Source: a virus
IMG/VR virus record: IMGVR_UViG_3300010158_000348
Coordinates: 1 to 22,349 of that record
Length of the DNA stretch: 22,349 bases
Reading direction: 5' to 3' (one strand)
A program made the position numbers and the translations under genes. The notes beneath the pieces were generated by a model. That model was not told the DNA's origin and did no database searches. It was given only the letters and a program-made list of their open reading frames with translations. Within the stretch, counting starts at the first letter, position 1. The number at the start of each line of letters is the position of its first letter. Shown piece by piece: positions 21,800-22,349 of the stretch.

Positions 21800-21988
21800 C
21801 TAGTATAGATCCCAGCGTGCTTTAAACTGTGACAAATGATCTCTGCGCTTGAAGCGATATTCTACAGTGTTGGGAGACGCTGAGATCACTAGATAATCCA
21901 CAGTCAATGTGATATAGTTCTGAGTGAGATACAGTGAGTATTCAAAAGAGCGAGTTAGGTTAACAGTGACTGTATATGGATAGTTCAT
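21800..21988 (-). CDS. Possible 62-residue protein
   Basis: MNYPYTVTVNLTRSF begins a short, strand-rich protein with alternating hydrophobic residues and a basic end (VEYRFKRRDHLSQFKARW). TAAATA stands 5 bases before the ATG, the same arrangement as the other late genes, and the composition is protein-like. Against it: the DNA is part of a repeat-rich stretch, and no ribosome site or recognised family exists. Confidence 0.5.
   Translation of the reverse strand: MNYPYTVTVNLTRSFEYSLYLTQNYITLTVDYLVISASPNTVEYRFKRRDHLSQFKARWDLY
21829..21848. repeat. Imperfect direct repeat, copy 2 (20 bp)
   Basis: Partner of 21694-21713, 135 bases away; lies inside the possible 62-residue gene. Confidence 0.6.
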
Positions 21989-21993
21989 GGTGA

Positions 21994-21999
21994 TATTTA
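21994..21999 (-). promoter_or_regulatory. T4-type late promoter core (TAAATA), minus strand
   Basis: TATTTA on the plus strand, 5 bases from the ATG of the 62-residue ORF at 21988. The sequence TAAATATCACCATG closely resembles TAAATACACCATG before the GNAT-like gene. Confidence 0.45.
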
Positions 22000-22171
22000 C
22001 AGTAGATCACTATGAGAACAGCCCGAGGGGTCTACACAGGGCAAAAAAGTGCCGCGCAAAAAAAAGCAACCTTGGAGATCTCGGCCCCTGGTGATTGCAC
22101 TACACTGGTACTAGAATTTGACAAGCAAGCGTGTAAGCTAGCTGTAAGCATTGCTGTATAAGCCCCCCACC

Positions 22172-22195
22172 ACCACCTGATGGTACCACCTGATG
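22172..22195. repeat. Tandem 13-base repeat, two copies
   Basis: ACCACCTGATG occurs at 22172-22182 and again at 22185-22195, with a GT spacer giving a 13-base period. Too short to define a family; it may be a protein-binding pair or chance slippage. Confidence 0.6.
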
Positions 22196-22349
22196 AAATC
22201 ATTACTGCCCGTGGGGTTCTCTCTAAATTTAAATTGTTCCCAAGGCTGCTGCAAATACCTCTGCACGCTGCTAGCGGTCTTGTGGGGTTAGTATAACACA
22301 AGCCCCACTCAGCTGCACACAGTTGCTCAGTGTGCTAGCGTGCGGGCTG

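Larger units (their letters stand above)
21989..22349. other. Long stretch without a convincing gene
   Basis: About 360 bases with no credible ORF; the 89-codon minus-strand frame at 22032-22301 has an unlikely composition and no start signal. The left end holds the TAAATA site (21994-21999, minus strand) of the small ORF. Further right are A-rich runs, a tandem ACCACCTGATG pair at 22172-22195, and a hairpin or pseudoknot-like element at 22279-22308. The last 200 bases look richer in G and C than the rest of the window. It may be a regulatory leader, or non-coding spacer before a gene outside the window. Confidence 0.6.

Noticed and set aside
22032-22301. 89-codon minus-strand ORF in the non-coding tail
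   Set aside because: Unlikely composition (many Cys, Ser and Trp), no ribosome site or TAAATA site, and it covers hairpins and repeats.
1-22349. CRISPR array, transposase, integrase or ribosomal RNA
   Set aside because: No regularly spaced repeats, transposase or integrase motifs, or rRNA sequence seen anywhere in the window.

Overview
This window looks like part of the genome of a T4-superfamily myovirus. The sequence is AT-rich and the genes are tightly packed, often overlapping by ATGA, GTGA or TAATG. The T4 replication and recombination set is recognisable by motif: large terminase gp17, single-strand binding protein gp32, recombinase UvsX, mediator UvsY, helicase UvsW, primase gp61 and helicase gp41. 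The divergence from T4 and the companion genes resemble marine or freshwater T4-like phages (cyanophage or pelagiphage type) more than enteric ones. The host cannot be fixed from the sequence alone.

Layout. 1-3875: the end of an unrecognised small basic gene, a UUCG terminator, gp17, then a 579-residue protein of unknown function closed by a second terminator. 3930-6752: gp32, UvsX, a small acidic protein and UvsY, most with Shine-Dalgarno sites, ended by a third terminator. 6731-12560: a consensus sigma-70 promoter drives an apparent operon: a 400-residue protein with a HARP-like segment, UvsW, a conserved hypothetical, an HNH-like protein, a 97-residue hypothetical, a possible clamp-loader small subunit (gp62-like), a 70-residue protein, a zinc-finger protein (possibly gp59-like), and a 197-residue miniature of the C-family (Pol III alpha) polymerase core. 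12541-13846: a minus-strand cassette (hypothetical gene, SGNH-like gene, tRNA-Gly) in which a 78-bp segment occurs at both ends. 13865-17156: a probable virion protein, then primase gp61 and helicase gp41. 17187-17699: a HAD-type 5'-nucleotidase behind a second consensus sigma-70 promoter. 17691-21197: a minus-strand late unit with a 730-residue protein carrying an EF-hand, a 366-residue 'WCT-motif' protein and a small ORF. 21269-22349: a small GNAT-like gene, a possible 62-residue minus-strand gene and a repeat-rich, largely non-coding tail.

The genes make a coherent picture. gp32, UvsX, UvsY and UvsW carry out recombination-dependent replication, gp41 and gp61 form the primosome, and the nucleotidase feeds nucleotide metabolism. 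Late genes appear to be read from T4-type late promoters (TATAAATA or TAAATA).

Most noteworthy: (1) the 197-residue protein keeps all three predicted catalytic aspartates and most core motifs of bacterial Pol III alpha in the right order; (2) several promoters sit so close to start codons that leaderless mRNAs are predicted; (3) the tRNA/SGNH cassette is bracketed by a 76/78-identical direct repeat containing a broken gene copy; (4) late virion-like proteins have N-termini resembling T4 capsid-targeting sequences.
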